Source: Aricia agestis
Lineage: Eukaryota; Arthropoda; Insecta; Lepidoptera; Lycaenidae
Assembly (NCBI RefSeq): GCF_905147365.1
Contig: NC_056406.1
Location: 6,984,501 to 7,048,500 of the forward strand
Direction: 5' to 3'
Length of the DNA: 64,000 bases
The position numbers were made by a program, and so were the translations under genes. Each line of letters starts with the position of its first letter. Positions within the stretch are counted from its first letter, which is position 1. The notes below the pieces were generated by a model that saw nothing but the letters and a program-made list of their open reading frames with translations, had not been told where the DNA came from and did no database searches. Below, one piece after another: positions 52,701 through 58,700 of this stretch.

Positions 52701-55700
52701 CCAACGTGGCAATGCTGTCAGCTTGCTGGGCACTCTGCCAGATGGGGACGACTTGGGCAAGTTTTTCTTTTTATAGTTTTATATTTAAAGTTTGTATATA
52801 TAATATATCTGTATATTTTAGATAGTATTTTAGTGTTTAGATTTCTATCATAATGTGTTATTGTATATGTACTTTAAACCATTTGAATATTTTTTTAACG
52901 ATTGTTATAGGGAGAAGTGACAATCTTATCAATCGTGGTTATAGATTTTTTAGAGCTTGGACGATTTTTTCTTTAGATTAATATTAAATAGGACAAGTGC
53001 GAGTTGGACTCGCGCACGAAGGGTTCCGTACTATTATAGAGTAAAAATAGGCCAGAAATTGTTTGTATGGGAGCCGCCCGTAAATATTTATTTTATTATA
53101 ATTTTATAATTAATTATTAAAGCTTAAATATAATTGATATTTTTTTTGAATATTTTAAGTGCCTATCTGTCCCACTATTGATATCGAGCAAAAATGGCAA
53201 AAAATCATGTTTTTAGCATGGGAGCCTCCCTTAAATAATAATGTCTTATAATTAACTGATCACCAGAAATAGTAACATTTCACAGACAAAAATAGTACCT
53301 AAAGGATCACCAAAATACAGACCACCATTTTAATGTAAAATGATAACCAAATATTTAACATCTTAAAACCAAAAAAAGTAAATGATCACCAAAATAAGTA
53401 AATGATCATCAAAATTAGTAAATGATCACCAACATTATACTAGCATTTTAAAGTAAAATGATCACCAAAATTAGTTAATGATCCACAACATTATACTAGC
53501 ATTTTAATGTAAAATAATCACCAAAGATTTATTATCTCGCTATCCTATTTATGCAAAATGACTCCAAATAAATCATTGTTTCTTAAACCAAAAGTAGTAA
53601 ACGATCACCAACATTATACGTTAGCATTTGAATGTAAAATTTTAACCAAATATATTTTTATTTAGCAAATATCCTATTAACACCTTCGCTGCGGGATTAA
53701 AAGGGAAGGTATTTTATATGGTGCGTTAACGGGCCGATTAGCCTTATACTTAAACTCTCCGCCGCTGCGGTATTGGGCTTATTGGCCTGGTAAGGTATCG
53801 ACCAATATAAATGACTGTAACTATGCGAATACTGAAAATTTTGAAAATCCACTAATCAATATCGATATTGTAGAAGAGTTAGTGTTTATGGTGCAGGCTT
53901 CGCCCTGGATTCCTACTATTTACTTGAGAGATACATGCAAAAATATATGTAAGGTCTTATAACCCGATACCGCACTGAATTATAGGTTTATTTAAGGGAG
54001 ATTTAGTGATGGGAAATAATGTTATCGACATATTATTTTTAATATAATTTATTGAAGAAACAATAAGATATTTTTTACTTTGAAAAAATAACAGGCCAGT
54101 ACGGATTTGGTTGTGACTTATTATTTATCATGTAATTTTTTTAATAATCTATATCAGAACGTTCACTTTCACGATTTCATCCTTGCTGAAACGATTATTC
54201 AAGCATTTTTCTACAGTGTTTATTTGGCCTAGGCATTATTAATGATTTAACACCTATAACAAAATCTCAAAACGTAAACAAACGACTGTGTAAATGCACT
54301 ATCGTACCGCTTCCGCTAATTACGTCACAACACTAAAATGAAGTAAACAATTCAATTACCTAAACCAGTGCGGGAAGGGGTGGAATGACCCTGTGTTCTC
54401 TGACGGGCCTTTCGGCCCGTTACCCGAAAGGAATGGAATTAAATATCAATCAGTGCGTTATCAGGTCGAAAGACCTTAGCACGATTTTAATGCTTTATCG
54501 AGTAGCCCTTAAAGTCCTAAACTCAAACCTATACTTGTCTCCTTTTAACATACAAAAATACTCATTATACAGCCCCCGCACCAGGGGAAGTTGGCCGTTT
54601 CTCGCCTCCGCACAGAGCGCGAGTACATGCATCGGGCCTTTAAGCCTTATAACGCAGCGAACGTGTTAAAGAAAAGACAGATAGACGGACAGACAGACAT
54701 CAAAGTCTTAGTAAAAGAGTCCCGTTTGTACCCTTTGGGTACAGAACCCTAAAAACGGGACTCTATTACTGAGACTTCGATGTCTGTCCATCCGTCTGTC
54801 TTTCTCTAGGGCCTAGGCTGTATCTCAGGAACAGGCCAGCTAGACTTCTAAAAATTTCACAGATTGTGTATATCTGTTGCCGCTATAACAACCAGTACTA
54901 AAACAAAATAAAATAATTATTTAAGGAGGGCTCCCATATGTCCGTTATTTTTTTGGCCTTTTTTGCTCGATATCAATAATGGCAACCGGTAGGCACGTTG
55001 ATATTTTTGAAAAGGCCTTGATTATATTATGTTAACTTCAATAATTAGGTAACAATAATAATAATAAAATAATTTAAAAGGGGCTCCCATACAAAAACAC
55101 AATTTTAGGTCTAATTTTGTTCTATAACGGTACGGAACCCTCCATGTCTGACTCACACTTGGCCGACTATTTTGTTAATAATAATATGCTTACATGTTTT
55201 GTCAATCGTAGTTATTTATTTGGACAAAAATATCGCATTGGTTTGCTCACAAGGATTTGGTAATCATTTACTAAATTTAGTGATCATTTACTATATTTAG
55301 TGATCATTTACTATATTTGGTGATCATTTACTATATTTGGTGATCATTTACTATATTTAGTGATCATTTACAATATTTGGTGATCATTTACTATATTTGG
55401 TGGTCATTTACTATATTTGGTGTTCGATTACAATTTGAAGTGTTGTCATGACTAAAATAGCTGGTAGTATTGAAATTTTAGACTTTTAATTTTTTGGTAA
55501 ACAAGTTTAGGGTATCAGTGCATTTTTTGGTGGTCATTATATTTGTTTCCAATAATAAATATTAAATAATCATATTTTGTTTCGAGTAGTTACTTGTTAT
55601 AGCGTCAGCAGAAACACACAATCTGTAAAAAATCAGAAGTCTAGCTATATATATATATATATAAATAACTAAAATTTTTGCCTATTTTTGCTCTATAAGG

Positions 55701-58700
55701 GTCAATTCAGACCGCAACGTGACGAGGCGATGGGAGGCGCGGCGCGGCATAAATTTGTATGGATTTGACAGATTTCATTTGCGTGAGACGTCTTGCTTAT
55801 CTGTCAAATCCTCATAAATTTAGAAATACATCTAAGCGTCGCGTTGCGGTCTAAATCAACCCTAACAGTACGACCCGTACTTGGCCAATTTTTAGTAAGT
55901 ATATTGTGTTGTTATACTAGCAACAGAAATACGCAATCTGTGAAAATTTCAAGTCTATGCTATAGTGGTTCTTGTGTTACAGCCTGGAGACAGACGGATA
56001 GACATTGACGTCTCAGTAATAGGGTCTCGTTTTTACCCTTTGGGTACTTACGGAACCCTAAAAATTGTTATATGAATTATGAAGTTTAAGTTAAATTCCA
56101 CTGAATAATCCGTGAAAATGGTTCACTAAATCTTAAGTACATCGTTTATTACGCGGGAACCGCACATGTTTCCGGGACAAAGGTATCCTATGTCCTTTCC
56201 CGGGACTTGAAGTATTCCCATACCAAATTTCGTCCATATCGGTTCAGTGATTCAAGAGGACACACTAGAACCGTTTTTCCATACAAACGTTGTCCCCTGT
56301 TTCCTCCCTGGATAATGCTGGTAAAGTTATAATTTTTTTCCCGAATATCTATGGCCACTATTAGCATGTCCCTATGTTTCTTTTTTTTCATAATGTAATT
56401 ATTAAAAAGATATGAACGTTCAAAAACTCAAAAAAATGGCCAGATTTTCCGCTCTGTTCAAACATCCAGAAAACAAATTTGGCTAGATTATACAAAAAAT
56501 ACTTAGATCGATCCGACCGATTTTTGTGAGGGCTCGCATCGTTTTTCTGTGTAATGATTTTTGACGCAGTTTTTTTAATATTTTAATAGTAACCAAACCT
56601 TGTCTGACCGATGATAACACATCTACATATAAATAAAAACTAGCTGTTGCCGTTAAGCTTATTTAGCCCCCCAATTACACAACTTTACCCATAAACTATT
56701 TATCATTGATAGGTTTAAGGTTACGTCACTGCATAGATAAAGTACTGATTTATTAAATAACGTAAAAAAGAAATAACAATCGAAAAAAAATGGAACGTAA
56801 GATAATACCACCTCTTATAGAAAGACTTTTGGGCAAGCGTTAGCGCGATGTAGGAGACGCACGGCGCCATCTATTTTGAATTTTTTGAACTAACTTAGTT
56901 TGAACAAATTTACGCATTTTCACCCCCTTACAACCCTTTTTTCCAGTTAAAAAGTAGCCTATGTCCTTTCCCAGGCTTTAGACTATCTGTGTACAAAATT
57001 TCATTACAATCGGTTCAGTAGTTTTGGCGTGAAAGCGAGACATACAGACAGACAGACAGACAGAGATACTTTCACATTTATAATATTAGTATAGATATAG
57101 ATAGTATAGATATAGATTACTATGTTAAAGCACAAATCGATAGGCGTGATAGTTTTTCCGTAAAGTGTACCACAAAAGTGCTCGTTGTGGGATATACTTA
57201 ATATAATAGGGCTCGCTACGCTCGCCCTAATTAGTATGGATTTAATTTAATACCTAGCACCTACCACTTGTATTGCTAAGCCACGTATGAAAATTATTAA
57301 GGGTGTGTAGAGTAAAACCTTGGGTAACGTAATAGTCCGGTTAACGAATGACTCAAAAGAGGGTATACAGTGCGTGAGCGGGAACCTAAGCGATTTTTGC
57401 TGGAACTTATTCAGGGTGATCAGGGACAAAACATACTAATTAAAGTCCTGACGTCTAGGAGGTGAGCCGGAGGGAGGGGAGGGCGACAAAGGTCATTTTT
57501 TTGGTTTTTTGTCAATAACTAAAAAACTATGTGTTGTAGCAAAAAATATTCTATGACGACATTAAAGCTTATTAAATTCTCTATAAATTAGATTCTATAC
57601 ACTTTTTCCAAATTCTCATCCGTTTTCGAACCAATCGCTCAGGAAAAGTAAAAATTAAAAAAAACTTTATTTTCAATATGTAGGTATTCCTTTCTAATTC
57701 TGTTTGCAGCGACAAAATATTGTTCTCAGTAAAGACTCAGATGCTGGTAAGTAGTTCGAAAACGGATGAGAATTTGGAAAAACTGTACAGAATCTAATTT
57801 AATAAGCTTTAATGTCGTCATAGAATATTTTTTGCTACAACGCATATTTTTTTAGTTATTTGCGAAAAAAAAATAGACCTTTGTCGCCCTCCCCTCCCTC
57901 CGGCTCACCTCCTAGACGTCAGGACTTTTAGTATGTTTTGTCCTTAACCACCCTGAATATTTTTCTTCAGAAATTGCTTAGGTTCCCGCTTTTCTGCAGA
58001 AATTGCTTAGGTTCCCGCTCACGCATTATACAACTACTTTGTTGACTGAGCTATAAGGCTTGATAACTTTTACAGGCCACTAATCTCATCTTCGCATAAT
58101 TTTAAAATAAAATCAGTAATTGTTGTATTATTAGTTAGTGTGTTTTATGGTGTACCTTTTATCCTATATCCTATGTACCTAATTAAATTGAATGTTGTTA
58201 TAAATTGTTGTAGCTGTAGTAGTAAAGATAAGTACATATTATTATCAAGTCTATACTAATATACTAATACTAATATACTTATCTATACTAATAGTATAAA
58301 GCGGAAGAGTTTCTTATTTTGTTTGTTTGTTTGTTTGTTTGAACGCGCTAATCTCAGGAACTACTGGTCCGATTTGAAAAAATATTTCAGTGTTAGATAG
58401 CCTATTTATCGAGGAAGGCCACAGGCTATATTTTATTATTCTACGACTAATAGGAGCGAAGAAGTAGAGGAAAATGTTGAAAAAACGGAGGAAATTATTT
58501 GAAAAGGCTTATCTCACGAACTACTGGAGCAATTTTTCTGTTATTTGGCACAGATAAGAAGTAGAGCACGTGAAGGATCATATGCTATTTTTTGTGGACT
58601 AAGTTGTCTTTGAAATATCTAATTTACGTGGGCGAAGCCGCGAACGTCTAGTATTAGATAAAATCAAGAGAGATATTATACTTCCGAAGTTTTGGCTTCG

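Larger units (their letters stand above)
52985..54755 (-). repeat. Family E repeat, expanded by a minisatellite and a piggyBac-like insertion
   Basis: 'aagtgcgagttggactcgcgcacgaagggttccgtac' at 52998 is the outer end. (GTCT)n and 'gggtacagaaccct' at 54675-54750 are the other end. Between them lie the degenerate GATCACC array (53240-53640) and the TTAA element (53681-54665). It meets the next copy head-to-head at about 54750. Confidence 0.6.

Noticed and set aside
55261..55440. CRISPR-like array
   Set aside because: The 20-bp units are contiguous with no spacers, and the context is a eukaryotic genome.
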